From positions 1,872,764 to 1,936,763 of the forward strand of contig NZ_JAPDHU010000002.1 of NCBI RefSeq assembly GCF_031921685.1: 64,000 nt of DNA, written 5' to 3'. The notes below the pieces were generated by a model. The model saw only the letters and a program-made list of their open reading frames with translations, was not told the DNA's origin and searched no databases. Within the stretch, counting starts at the first letter, position 1. Each line of letters opens with the position of its first letter. Source of the stretch: Terripilifer sp031921685. Lineage in GTDB: Bacteria; Pseudomonadota; Alphaproteobacteria; Rhizobiales; Beijerinckiaceae. The translations under genes were made by a program, and so were the position numbers. Shown here piece by piece: positions 16,468 through 24,369 of the stretch.

Positions 16468-17553
16468 ATGAGCAGCGCCGCCACTTCGCAACGCCAGCAC
16501 GCCGATCACACCACGCCTCTCGTGCGTAACGCCTGGTATGTCGCCGCCCTGTCCCATGAAATCGAGCGCAATCTGCTGCCGCGCACCCTGCTCGAGACCC
16601 GCGTCGTGTTCTTCCGCAAGAAGGACGGTTCGATCTCGGCCTTGCACGATCGCTGCCCGCATCGTTCCTTCCCCTTGTCCAAAAGCCAGCTTCAAGACGA
16701 CACAATCGTGTGCGGCTATCACGGCATCACTTACGACGGCACTGGCCGTTGCTTGCACGTACCAAGCGCACCCAATGCCGGTGGCAATATCAAGATCCGC
16801 AACTTCCCCGTCGTTGAACGCGCCCCGCTGGTGTGGATCTGGATGGGCGATGCCGAACAAGCCGACGTCGCTTTGATTCCGGACTTCTCTTTTCTCTCCG
16901 CGCCCACCTGGAAGACCGTCTCAGGCTCGTTCCACATGCACACCAATTATGTGGCGATGCACGAGAACTTGCTCGATCAAACCCACTTCACTTTTCTGCA
17001 TGCCGGTTCTGTCGGCACACCCGAATGGGCGACCTCGCCTCTGGACGTGAGCCAGAATGGCGACACCGTTTCCCTGCGTCGCGAACTCAAGAAGTCTCTC
17101 CCACCAGGCATCTATGCCGTGCCGATGAAGCTCGAAGGGCGCATGGTTGACCGCTTGTCCGAAGCCTCTTTCTTCGGCCCGGCCGGCCATCTGGCATTGG
17201 CCAAGATTACCGTCTCGGAACCCGTCGCCGATGAGCGAGAGGAATTCCGCGTCAATATTCTACATGTCTTTACGCCGGAAACGCAGAACACCCTGCACTA
17301 CTGGTGGTTCAACAGCCGTGATTTCGGCCTCGATGACGAGGACGCAAGCAAGTTCCTCTATGAAGCCTCTCATGCGGCCTATGTCGAAGATGTCGACGCT
17401 CTGAGCTGGATTTCCGACATCGTCACCACGGAAAGCGAAGACTATCGCGAATTCAGTTTCCGCAGCGATCGCCCGGGTCTGATGATGCGCCAGATCCTAA
17501 GCCGGCTGGCGGTAGAGGAACAGGCACCTGTAACGGCTGTTGCGGCGGAATAA
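16468..17553 (+). CDS. vanA: VanA-like Rieske monooxygenase (aromatic O-demethylase oxygenase)
   Basis: 361 residues. Rieske ligands are C63-P-H65 and C82-G-Y-H85; the mononuclear iron site is D170-x2-H173-x4-H178 in LLDQTHFTFLH. Length and the opening LVRNAWYVAAL match vanillate O-demethylase oxygenase subunits, which convert vanillate to protocatechuate plus formaldehyde. The VanR-like regulator and VanR-type operators upstream support this, though a related methoxy-aromatic or dicamba-like substrate is possible. The reductase vanB, normally next, is absent; an ABC operon converges instead. GGGAG lies before the ATG. Confidence 0.85.
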   Translation: MSSAATSQRQHADHTTPLVRNAWYVAALSHEIERNLLPRTLLETRVVFFRKKDGSISALHDRCPHRSFPLSKSQLQDDTIVCGYHGITYDGTGRCLHVPSAPNAGGNIKIRNFPVVERAPLVWIWMGDAEQADVALIPDFSFLSAPTWKTVSGSFHMHTNYVAMHENLLDQTHFTFLHAGSVGTPEWATSPLDVSQNGDTVSLRRELKKSLPPGIYAVPMKLEGRMVDRLSEASFFGPAGHLALAKITVSEPVADEREEFRVNILHVFTPETQNTLHYWWFNSRDFGLDDEDASKFLYEASHAAYVEDVDALSWISDIVTTESEDYREFSFRSDRPGLMMRQILSRLAVEEQAPVTAVAAE

Positions 17554-17756
17554 GATTGAAATCGCGCAGTAAGCGCAGAGCCTTTGAGCACCCGCGCGGC
17601 CGATGAACCAAAGGACGATGCAGCATAGTCCGCCGCGTCTTCTGGAAAGGTCAAGCGGATCTGGTGTTCCAATTCCCAGTCCGCTTGCAGCGCCTGCTTG
17701 TCCCACCACGCTTTCGCGCCTTCGCTCAGGCGACGCAGAAGATTCGAGACCATCAT
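17442..17756 (-). CDS. Possible small gene coupled to the ABC ATPase gene, overlapping the vanA end
   Basis: Up to 104 residues. Its ATG overlaps the TGA of the upstream ATPase gene (ATGA), a sign of translational coupling, and the first roughly 65 codons (SNLLRRLSEGAKAWWDKQALQADWELEHQI) have codon use like real genes here. The last third runs antisense through the 3' end of vanA (112 bases) and looks like non-coding sequence. It may be a short genuine protein, a remnant, or a gene with a shifted frame. No family is recognised. Function unknown. Confidence 0.4.
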   Translation of the reverse strand: MMVSNLLRRLSEGAKAWWDKQALQADWELEHQIRLTFPEDAADYAASSFGSSAARVLKGSALTARFQSYSAATAVTGACSSTASRLRIWRIIRPGRSLRKLNSR

Positions 17757-18523
17757 TCCAGGCTCGTCAAAATCTGCTCCCGCAACGTCACCAGGCGCAC
17801 ATCCGTGCGCTTGCGCGGGCGAGGTAAATCGATATCGATAATCGACTGAATTCGCCCCGGCCGCGGCTCCATCACCACGACACGGCTGGAGAGATAAACC
17901 GCCTCCTCGACGTCATGGGTCACCATCACCACAGTGATCCGCTCGGCTTCCCATAGGCGCACCAACTCATTCTGCAAACGCGTCCGCGTCAGGGAATCAA
18001 GAGCGCCGAGTGGTTCATCAAGCAAAAGGATACGCGGACGTGGCGCCAAAGCGCGAGCGATCGCCGCACGTTGCGACATACCGCCTGAAAGCTGATAGGG
18101 CTTTGCATTGTCGAATCCCGTGAGCCCCACGAGCGCAATCAGTTCGGAAACCCGCGCATCCTGTTCTTGCGGCGACAATCCAGATTTATGCAGGCTGAGG
18201 ACTATATTCTCCCGCACGGTCAACCACGGCAGAAGCCGATGATCCTGAAAAACGATACCGCGCGACAACGAAGGCCGCTCGACGCGGACACCATAAACCG
18301 CGACATCGCCTTCATCGGGAACATCGAGCCCGGCGAGCATGCGCAGCAAAGTCGACTTACCGCAGCCGCTCGGACCAAGCAGCGTGAGGAATTCGCCATC
18401 TTTCACCGTAAGCGACACCCGATCGAGCGCCTGCACGCGATGCTTATCCACGGCAAACCATTTTGAAAGCTGGTCGATCTCGACGCCAGCGTCCGCCGCG
18501 CCAATAGCTATTGCCGGTGCCAC
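17753..18523 (-). CDS. ABC transporter ATPase, nitrate/sulfonate/taurine type
   Basis: About 256 residues. Walker A GPSGCGKST, signature LSGGMSQRA, Walker B ILLLDEPLGALD and the H-loop VTHDVEEAV are intact, and spacing is that of SsuB/TauB/NrtD ATPases. It powers uptake through the two permeases encoded immediately upstream. GTG 18523 has AAAGG seven bases before it; ATG 18547 would overlap the permease gene by 40 bases and has no ribosome site. Part of a minus-strand operon that starts at the flavoprotein gene (23247). Confidence 0.9.
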   Translation of the reverse strand: MAPAIAIGAADAGVEIDQLSKWFAVDKHRVQALDRVSLTVKDGEFLTLLGPSGCGKSTLLRMLAGLDVPDEGDVAVYGVRVERPSLSRGIVFQDHRLLPWLTVRENIVLSLHKSGLSPQEQDARVSELIALVGLTGFDNAKPYQLSGGMSQRAAIARALAPRPRILLLDEPLGALDSLTRTRLQNELVRLWEAERITVVMVTHDVEEAVYLSSRVVVMEPRPGRIQSIIDIDLPRPRKRTDVRLVTLREQILTSLE

Positions 18524-19302
18524 GGGAAAACCTTTCTTGATGACCATGAGACGAAGCGATCGAGCGCCAAGCCAACGAGAGCCAGGGCGATCACGCCAAT
18601 AAGAATACGATCCATGCGGGCATATTCCCGCGCTTGTGCCAGATAAGCGCCAAGCCCGTCGCCCATACCATTGATATAGCCAGTGCCGATCAGATATTCC
18701 GCGCCGATCGTGCCAAGCCAGGCAATGTTCAGCCCCAATTCCAAACCGGCAACGATGGCCGGTGCCGCGGCGGGCAGAATGATCTTGCTCACCTCTTGGC
18801 GACGCGACAGTTCCAGAACCTGACCAACTTCAAGGTAGTGACGGCTGACGTTGGCGCAGGCCACAGCTGTCGCTAGTGCCACGGGAAAAAAAGCGCCCAG
18901 CGAGATCAAGCTCACTTTCATGGCCTCGCCGTTGCCCAGCCAAGCACTGAGCAACGGGATCCAGGCGAAAAGAGCCACCTGGCGTGCGCTGTCGATCGTT
19001 GGCGACAACAGACGATCAACAGGCCGCCAAAGCCCGATAGCCAAACCGACGGTAAGCCCCGCGCCGGCGCCGATCAGAAAGCCCGCGATCGCACGCGCCA
19101 AAGTCGCGACGATGGCTCCAGGCAGAAAGCCGCTGGCCGTGTCCTTCGCGACGGCGATGGCAAAGGCATTCGGCGACGTGAATGTCGCCGAATCCCCTGC
19201 GTCGCGCACCAGACTATAGGCAAGCCAGGCCGCAACCAGCAGCAAAGGCACAACGAGAGGGCGCCAGGCAGATGGGGTCAAAATAGGCTGTTGCGCCGCC
19301 AT
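18508..19302 (-). CDS. ABC transporter permease (SsuC/TauC-type), second of two
   Basis: 264 residues with about six membrane segments and a typical permease coupling motif (EVGQVLELSRRQEVSKIILPAAAP). The family moves sulfonates, taurine, nitrate or similar oxyanions. It starts three bases after the upstream permease stop and overlaps the ATPase gene at its end. Presence of two different permeases implies a heterodimeric channel. Confidence 0.9.
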   Translation of the reverse strand: MAAQQPILTPSAWRPLVVPLLLVAAWLAYSLVRDAGDSATFTSPNAFAIAVAKDTASGFLPGAIVATLARAIAGFLIGAGAGLTVGLAIGLWRPVDRLLSPTIDSARQVALFAWIPLLSAWLGNGEAMKVSLISLGAFFPVALATAVACANVSRHYLEVGQVLELSRRQEVSKIILPAAAPAIVAGLELGLNIAWLGTIGAEYLIGTGYINGMGDGLGAYLAQAREYARMDRILIGVIALALVGLALDRFVSWSSRKVFPWHRQ

Positions 19303-19305
19303 GGC

Positions 19306-20169
19306 TCACACCGCTGCGTGCAACGACCATTGGGCCGTGCGGCGTTCGAACCAAAGAATGCCTCGATCGAACAACAGGCCCACCAGCCCGATGACGATGA
19401 TCGTCGCAAAAACCACGTCGAGTTGAAAGGACTTGCGTCCCCACATCATCAGATAGCCGATACCCGCGGCCGACGAGATCATTTCAACGAGGATCAAAAC
19501 TTTCCATCCCTTGCTCACCGCCTGGCGCAGGCCAGTGGCGATCGATGGCAGTAAAGCCGGCAGAAGAATTTTTCGAAGATAGTCGGAGCGTTTCAGCTCA
19601 AGGCAACGGGCAATGTCATCATATTTCGACGGCATCGTCCTGATAGCGTGATAAGGCCCAACCATGAGCGGCAGAAAGCAAGTCTTAGCGATGAGTACCA
19701 CTTTCAATGTCTCATCGATGCCGAACATGAGCATGAAGAATGGCAACCAGCCCAACGATGGCACCAGAAAGATCGCCCGCACCGATGCACCGAAATAGGC
19801 ATCGGCGCGACGAGACAAACCGAGGGCGATGCCGATCGCGAGCCCAAGCCCTGCACCAATGGCGATTCCGACGGCCAAACGCAGCATGCTGACGCCGAGC
19901 TCATAAGGCAGGTCGCCGCTCACCAGGAGATCGCTCAAGGTCGTCCAGACCAAGGATGGCGCGGGCAAGATCTGCGGCGCCAAGAGTTCCAGCTGAACGG
20001 CAAGGGACCAGAGCCCGAGAATGACAGCGGGCACAACCAACCCCGTTGCCACCGCGCGGAGCCGGCGGTTACCGTTATAGGAGTGGCGGATACGAGCGAA
20101 GCCCTCGTGTCCGACAAACGATAAGACGGAAGAAGATCGACGACGGCCCGCGTCGGCAAGGATTGTCAT
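19306..20169 (-). CDS. ABC transporter permease (SsuC/TauC-type), first of two
   Basis: 287 residues. A variable N-terminal tail of about 35 residues precedes the membrane core. The coupling segment DIARCLELKRSDYLRKILLPALLPSIATGLRQ is typical of this permease family, and the last helix (VFATIIVIGLVGLLFDRGILWFERR) closes the domain. AAGGTG lies five bases before the ATG. The next permease starts three bases after this stop, so the two are likely co-translated partners. Confidence 0.9.
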   Translation of the reverse strand: MTILADAGRRRSSSVLSFVGHEGFARIRHSYNGNRRLRAVATGLVVPAVILGLWSLAVQLELLAPQILPAPSLVWTTLSDLLVSGDLPYELGVSMLRLAVGIAIGAGLGLAIGIALGLSRRADAYFGASVRAIFLVPSLGWLPFFMLMFGIDETLKVVLIAKTCFLPLMVGPYHAIRTMPSKYDDIARCLELKRSDYLRKILLPALLPSIATGLRQAVSKGWKVLILVEMISSAAGIGYLMMWGRKSFQLDVVFATIIVIGLVGLLFDRGILWFERRTAQWSLHAAV

Positions 20170-20210
20170 ATCGCACCTTGTTCAATGCATAGAGTTCAGC
20201 ATTGGCGAGA

Positions 20211-21284
20211 TCAGCTCGCCGGCTTGCCGTTCGCATCATAAGCGGACCAAAATCCCTCGTAACCGAGCTGCTTGATCGCCTTGTCGATATAAGAACGATC
20301 GATCCAATCCTCAGGCCTGAAGCCGCGACGGACCAGTTTTGCATTGAGCGTAAAATCGACGCCGTCCTTGACGCTCGAAACAAAATACTCATCGAGAAGC
20401 GGATTCAGACGTTCACGCAGATCGTCTTTGTCGTAGTCCTTTACGAAAGCCGTTCGTGGCGTGCCCGTCAAAGCCCAGATATCGTAAAGCTCATTGCGAT
20501 TGGCATCGTCAGAAGCAAAACGCGCCGAGCGAATGAAAGCTGTGGCAACACGCTGCGTCGTCTCCGGGTATTTCTTGGCGAAATCCTCGCTGACGGCAAA
20601 TACTCCGAAGCTGGTGCCTGGATTGCGCGTGCCCTTGGTCGAATAGATCACCTTGCCGAAATCGCGGTCGACCAAATCGAGAATGGTGTTATTGCCGACA
20701 ATCGCGTCGATATGGCCAGACGTGAAAGCCGATACCTGATCCGCGGTTTGCAGGTCGAAAATCTGCAGATCCCGCTCCTTCAGGCTCGTCGTCGACAGAA
20801 TGCGATTGAGCGACCACTCGAAGATCGTGCCGCGTTGCAAGGAGATTTTCTTGTCCTTGAGATCGGCGATAGCAGTAATCGGCGCATCCTTGCGCGCGAC
20901 CACATATACCGGCGAAACGCCGTAGGAGGCTATGGCCTTGGTCTTCAGCCCCGCACCACGACCTACGATGCTCGGCAAGCTGCCGTAAGCTGCGAAGTCG
21001 AGCTGACCATTGGCGAAAGCTTCATTAATGGCTGGCCCCGTGCCGCGCGGGAACTGCCACTCAATTTTCACGCCATCAGCCTTGAACTCTTCTTCCAAGA
21101 CTTTCCTGGCACGCACAACACCCAAAACATTTGTACCGTAAGGTTGACCGGCCGCATTGCCGGGCCCTGCGAGACGAATGACGGAAGGTGGCGTTTCAGC
21201 CTTGACCGAGATGACAGAAACAATGGCGGCGATCAGAGCCAGACCGAGCGATCGGCCGAACGACCTACGGAATAAACTGCGCAT
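20211..21284 (-). CDS. ABC substrate-binding protein, nitrate/sulfonate/taurine (SsuA-like) family
   Basis: About 357 residues. A signal peptide (MRSLFRRSFGRSLGLALIAAIVSVISVKAE) precedes a two-lobed binding domain: IRLAGPGNAAGQPYG, VEFANGQLDFAAYGSLPSIVGR-like segment, and KKISLQRGTIFEWSLNRIL. The SsuA/TauA family binds organosulfonates or related compounds in the periplasm. ATG 21284 has GAGG six bases upstream; an in-frame TTG four codons earlier is less likely. The gene sits between the ferredoxin and the permeases in the operon. The ligand cannot be read from sequence. Confidence 0.88.
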   Translation of the reverse strand: MRSLFRRSFGRSLGLALIAAIVSVISVKAETPPSVIRLAGPGNAAGQPYGTNVLGVVRARKVLEEEFKADGVKIEWQFPRGTGPAINEAFANGQLDFAAYGSLPSIVGRGAGLKTKAIASYGVSPVYVVARKDAPITAIADLKDKKISLQRGTIFEWSLNRILSTTSLKERDLQIFDLQTADQVSAFTSGHIDAIVGNNTILDLVDRDFGKVIYSTKGTRNPGTSFGVFAVSEDFAKKYPETTQRVATAFIRSARFASDDANRNELYDIWALTGTPRTAFVKDYDKDDLRERLNPLLDEYFVSSVKDGVDFTLNAKLVRRGFRPEDWIDRSYIDKAIKQLGYEGFWSAYDANGKPAS

Positions 21285-21349
21285 ATCAGACCTCAAAATT
21301 GGGAACCAAGCGCGGGACAGTCCATGTCCTCACAGTGAAAGGGATAGTG

Positions 21350-21616
21350 TCATGACCAGCCGATAGCGCGACGATAGCTGCCAATAACATCGCCAGCCTT
21401 GAGCGCGACGAGATCAACGGCAACGGACTTGTCCGCATTGGGCGCCACATAAAGCGCATCCTCTGGGCACCAGGCTTCACACATGTAACAGGTCTGGCAG
21501 TCCGCCTGACGCGCGATCACCGGGATATCCGCCGTGGTATCAAAAACGTTCGTCGGACAGGCGTGAACGCAAATATTGCAGCCCGTGCAGCGCTCCTTAT
21601 CGATCACCTCGATCAT
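21350..21616 (-). CDS. 2[4Fe-4S] ferredoxin-type protein (electron partner of the flavoprotein)
   Basis: 88 residues with two complete cluster motifs, CTGCNICVHACP (residues 10-21) and CQTCYMCEAWCP, then a C-terminal tail of about 35 residues. Its ATG overlaps the TGA of the flavoprotein gene (ATGA), with GAGG seven bases before. The pair resembles the beta and alpha subunits of adenylylsulfate-reductase-like enzymes, in which the ferredoxin subunit passes electrons to the FAD subunit. The companion ABC importer suggests a redox step on an imported sulfur or nitrogen compound. Confidence 0.9.
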   Translation of the reverse strand: MIEVIDKERCTGCNICVHACPTNVFDTTADIPVIARQADCQTCYMCEAWCPEDALYVAPNADKSVAVDLVALKAGDVIGSYRRAIGWS

Positions 21617-23247
21617 TCGGCGGCCTCCAACACGCGCGCTTCAGGCTGCTGCAGATCGCGTCGCGTCCATACTTCGGAAAGGCCACCTGAACGAACGTAG
21701 TAACGAGGTCCCGGATCTTGTTGCGGCCGGTCGACACGACGTGCCATGCCGCGACTTTCGTCGCGTTCAAGCGCGCTGCGGTACATCCATCGCGCGGTCG
21801 CCACCATCGCCGCGGCCTGACGAGACTGCGCTACGTGCAAAACACTGGCCTTGTCGGCGCTCTCGACCTTGTGCCACAAGCGATCAAGCCGTTCGAGGGA
21901 ATGTTTCAGACCAAGTTCGCTGCGGAAATAATTGCGATCGTAGGGGAAGACTTCGTCTTGCACCGCCTGGGTCACGGCCAAAGGATCATAGCTGCGCTGC
22001 GATTGTTCGGCGAGCGCCGCCTTACCGGACCGGATTACCTTCGATGGCTGCGCCAACGCCCGGCGCGTGCGCGCATAGCTCGCCGCTCCCGCGCCTGCCC
22101 AATAGCCAGACGACATCGCCCAAGCGGCATTGTGGCTACCGCCGCCGGTGAAAGCGCCGCAAACCAGTTCGCGCGTTGCTGCATCGCCCGCCGCGTAGAG
22201 GCCCTCAACGCTGGTGGCGCAGCTTTCATCGACAAGTCGAAGACCGCCCGTACCGCGCACCGTACCTTCAAGACGCAGGGTCACCGGAAATCGATCGGTG
22301 AACGGGTTAATACCGGAGCGATCGAGCGGCAGGAAAAAGTTCGGTTGCGCGCGACGCATGGCCTGCTGCGTTTCCGGATCGACGTTGACCAGACTGGCGT
22401 ACACCGGCCCACTCATTAGCCAGCGTGCGATGACGGAACGCCCACCCTTCGACTGGGCGCCGGGAATCGGGTCGCCATTGGCATCGGTGAATTCGGCGAA
22501 ATCATAGAAACGTGTTTTGGTCACCGAGCCTTCGGCAAGCGACATGGCATAAGCGTTGGAAAATTCCATGCCCGACAGTTCGGCACCAACTTCGGCCCCC
22601 ATCAGCAAGCCGTCGCCGGTAAGCACATTGCAGCCAAGTGCCTTCGACAAGAAGGCGCAGCCGCCAGTCGCCAGGATCACCGCGCCGGCATGCACATTCC
22701 AACGTTCACCCGCCTGCTGGGAGAGACCGCTCGCACCGACAACGGCCCCGTTCTCATCCTGCAGCAATTCCAACGCCGGGCTGTGATCGAAAATCTTGAC
22801 GCCTGCCTGCTTGGTCCGCTTGCGCATCAAGCGCATGTATTCCGGCCCCATCACCGAGCCATAGCGCTGAAACCCGACGCCATCGTCATGGAAGGGATAG
22901 CCCCATCGAGCGAGCTGATCGACATTTTCAAAAGTCTGATTGAGCGTCCGCGCCATCCAGCGCCGATCCTGCAAATAACCGCCGAGCACCTCGCGCGATG
23001 CCATGGCGGCCTCGCGCTTGGCGGGGTCGGGCTGCACATACCAAACGCCGGTACCCGACGGCGCCGTGGCACCCGATGTTCCGCAAAATCCCTTGTCTGC
23101 AAGAATGACACTGGCCCCACGCTGGGCGGCACTGATCGCCGCCCAGGTGCCCGCCGGCCCGCCGCCTAAAACGAGCACATCGGTACGGAACTCCCGCACC
23201 CCACCACCGCTTGTAATCTCTTCCGGCCGCCGAATTTGTCCCGACAT
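21613..23247 (-). CDS. FAD-dependent oxidoreductase, fumarate reductase/APS reductase flavoprotein family
   Basis: 544 residues. The FAD-binding motif VLGGGPAGTWAAISAAQRG lies near residues 26-45, followed by GTSGATAPSG. A second FAD segment is AGAVILATGGCAFLSKA. The C-terminal nucleotide site GLYAAGDAATRELVCGAFTGGGSHNAAWA and a helical tail complete the fold. The family includes fumarate reductase, aspartate oxidase and AprA. With the overlapping ferredoxin gene it probably forms a two-subunit oxidoreductase. It is first in the operon with the ABC importer; its promoter and a hairpin overlapping the ribosome site lie at 23254-23301. The substrate is unknown. Confidence 0.88.
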   Translation of the reverse strand: MSGQIRRPEEITSGGGVREFRTDVLVLGGGPAGTWAAISAAQRGASVILADKGFCGTSGATAPSGTGVWYVQPDPAKREAAMASREVLGGYLQDRRWMARTLNQTFENVDQLARWGYPFHDDGVGFQRYGSVMGPEYMRLMRKRTKQAGVKIFDHSPALELLQDENGAVVGASGLSQQAGERWNVHAGAVILATGGCAFLSKALGCNVLTGDGLLMGAEVGAELSGMEFSNAYAMSLAEGSVTKTRFYDFAEFTDANGDPIPGAQSKGGRSVIARWLMSGPVYASLVNVDPETQQAMRRAQPNFFLPLDRSGINPFTDRFPVTLRLEGTVRGTGGLRLVDESCATSVEGLYAAGDAATRELVCGAFTGGGSHNAAWAMSSGYWAGAGAASYARTRRALAQPSKVIRSGKAALAEQSQRSYDPLAVTQAVQDEVFPYDRNYFRSELGLKHSLERLDRLWHKVESADKASVLHVAQSRQAAAMVATARWMYRSALERDESRGMARRVDRPQQDPGPRYYVRSGGLSEVWTRRDLQQPEARVLEAAE

Positions 23248-23253
23248 GGCTTC

Positions 23254-23271
23254 ACCTCATCTGCATGAGGT
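23254..23271. promoter_or_regulatory. Inverted repeat overlapping the flavoprotein ribosome binding site
   Basis: ACCTCAT-CTGC-ATGAGGT: perfect 7-bp arms at 23254-23260 and 23265-23271. On the minus strand the proximal arm ends in GAGGTGAAG, the likely ribosome binding site for the start at 23247. It could be an operator just downstream of the promoter or an RNA hairpin that masks translation. Confidence 0.5.
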
Positions 23272-23273
23272 AA

Positions 23274-23301
23274 AATCTATTTAGTACATAAAAATTGTCA
23301 A
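23274..23301 (-). promoter_or_regulatory. Sigma-70-like promoter of the flavoprotein-ferredoxin-ABC operon
   Basis: On the minus strand a perfect -35 TTGACA (23301-23296) and a -10 TAGATT (23279-23274, four of six) are separated by 16 bases. The inverted repeat at 23254-23271 begins two bases after the -10, around the expected transcript start. The rest of the 296-base gap to the divergent dioxygenase gene shows nothing clear. Confidence 0.55.
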
Positions 23302-23543
23302 CTAATAATTGGTGGGATACTTTAGGCTGATATTTCAATACTTAACGGCAATTCGCGCCAAAAAGGAGCGACCGGCGGCCCTACAGATCGTTCATTGCCC
23401 AAGCCGAGTCTCCGGACTAAAGAAAATCCATCATGATGTTCACATTCTTCTTCCCGTTGCGCTGACGCCCTCACGAGCCCTGCTCGTAACGAGAGCCCTT
23501 GTCTGCCGTCGCTCAAAGCGACCGGCGCATCCGGAACAAAATC

Positions 23544-24323
23544 ATGACCCATCAACATGCAGCCCCTGCCCTCACCGAGGCACAGATTGAGCAATTCATC
23601 ACCACCGGCTTCATCCGCATCGACGACGCATTCGCGCGCGATGCCGCCGACGAAGCGCGAGCGCTTCTTTGGCACGACACTGGATGCAACCCCGAGAGGC
23701 CTGAAACATGGACGAAGCCTGTCATCCGTCTCGGCATGTACAGTGCGGAACCGTTTCTCCGGGCTGCCAACACGCCCCTTCTCCACGGTGCCTTCGATCA
23801 GCTCATTGGGAAAGACCGTTGGCTCCCCTGCCGAAGCATGGGAACTTTTCCAATCCGCTTTCCGTCACCCGATGATCCCGGCGATACGGGCTGGCATGTC
23901 GATGTGAGCTTCGGTTTCGAAGACAATGCCGATTTCATGTCCTGGCGTGTCAATCTCGCTTCGAAGGGGCGCGCGCTGCTGATGTTGTTCCTGTTCTCCG
24001 ATGTGGGCGACGACGATGCGCCGACGCGTATCCGCGCCGGTTCTCATCATGATATCGCACGGCAACTGGCCTCGGCCGGAGAGGAAGGATTGACGTTACG
24101 CGATCTCGCCAGTGACGGCTTCGCATCCTCCGCTCACCGACCAGAAGTGCTCGCCACGGGAAGAGCTGGAACGGTCTACCTCTGCCATCCCTTTGTCGTT
24201 CACGCAGCCCAACCGCATCGCGGCCGCGAACCGCGTTTCCTGGCTCAGCCACCGTTATTGCCGCGCGGCGCCCTGGCGCCCGACTGTCCCGTCGCGCGCG
24301 CCATCAGGCAGGCGCTGATTTAG
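23544..24323 (+). CDS. Phytanoyl-CoA dioxygenase (PhyH) family protein
   Basis: About 259 residues. The iron ligands H118-x-D120 (GWHVDVSF) and H220 (PFVVHAAQ) and the 2-oxoglutarate-binding Arg231 (EPRF) are all present, so it should be an active Fe(II)/2-oxoglutarate oxygenase. This family hydroxylates varied small molecules; members such as TauD-like enzymes release sulfite from sulfonates, but PhyH proteins are not restricted to that. It diverges from the flavoprotein-ABC operon, which suggests a shared substrate. ATG 23544 is chosen because the fold starts there; its ribosome site is weak. Confidence 0.88.
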   Translation: MTHQHAAPALTEAQIEQFITTGFIRIDDAFARDAADEARALLWHDTGCNPERPETWTKPVIRLGMYSAEPFLRAANTPLLHGAFDQLIGKDRWLPCRSMGTFPIRFPSPDDPGDTGWHVDVSFGFEDNADFMSWRVNLASKGRALLMLFLFSDVGDDDAPTRIRAGSHHDIARQLASAGEEGLTLRDLASDGFASSAHRPEVLATGRAGTVYLCHPFVVHAAQPHRGREPRFLAQPPLLPRGALAPDCPVARAIRQALI

Positions 24324-24329
24324 CATTTA

Positions 24330-24365
24330 ATCGGTAGACGCGATCAAATGACCGCGCCTACCGAT
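24330..24365. terminator. Bidirectional terminator between convergent genes
   Basis: Arms ATCGGTAGACGCG (24330-24342) and CGCGCCTACCGAT (24353-24365) pair over 13 positions with one mismatch, which is a G-U wobble on the minus strand. GTTTTC follows on the plus strand. It separates the dioxygenase gene from the convergent MFS gene. Confidence 0.75.
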
Positions 24366-24369
24366 GTTT

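Noticed and set aside
19648..20124. A 158-residue plus-strand frame
   Set aside because: Antisense to the first ABC permease gene.
20202..21275. A 357-residue plus-strand frame
   Set aside because: Antisense to the ABC receptor gene, Arg-rich and without family features.
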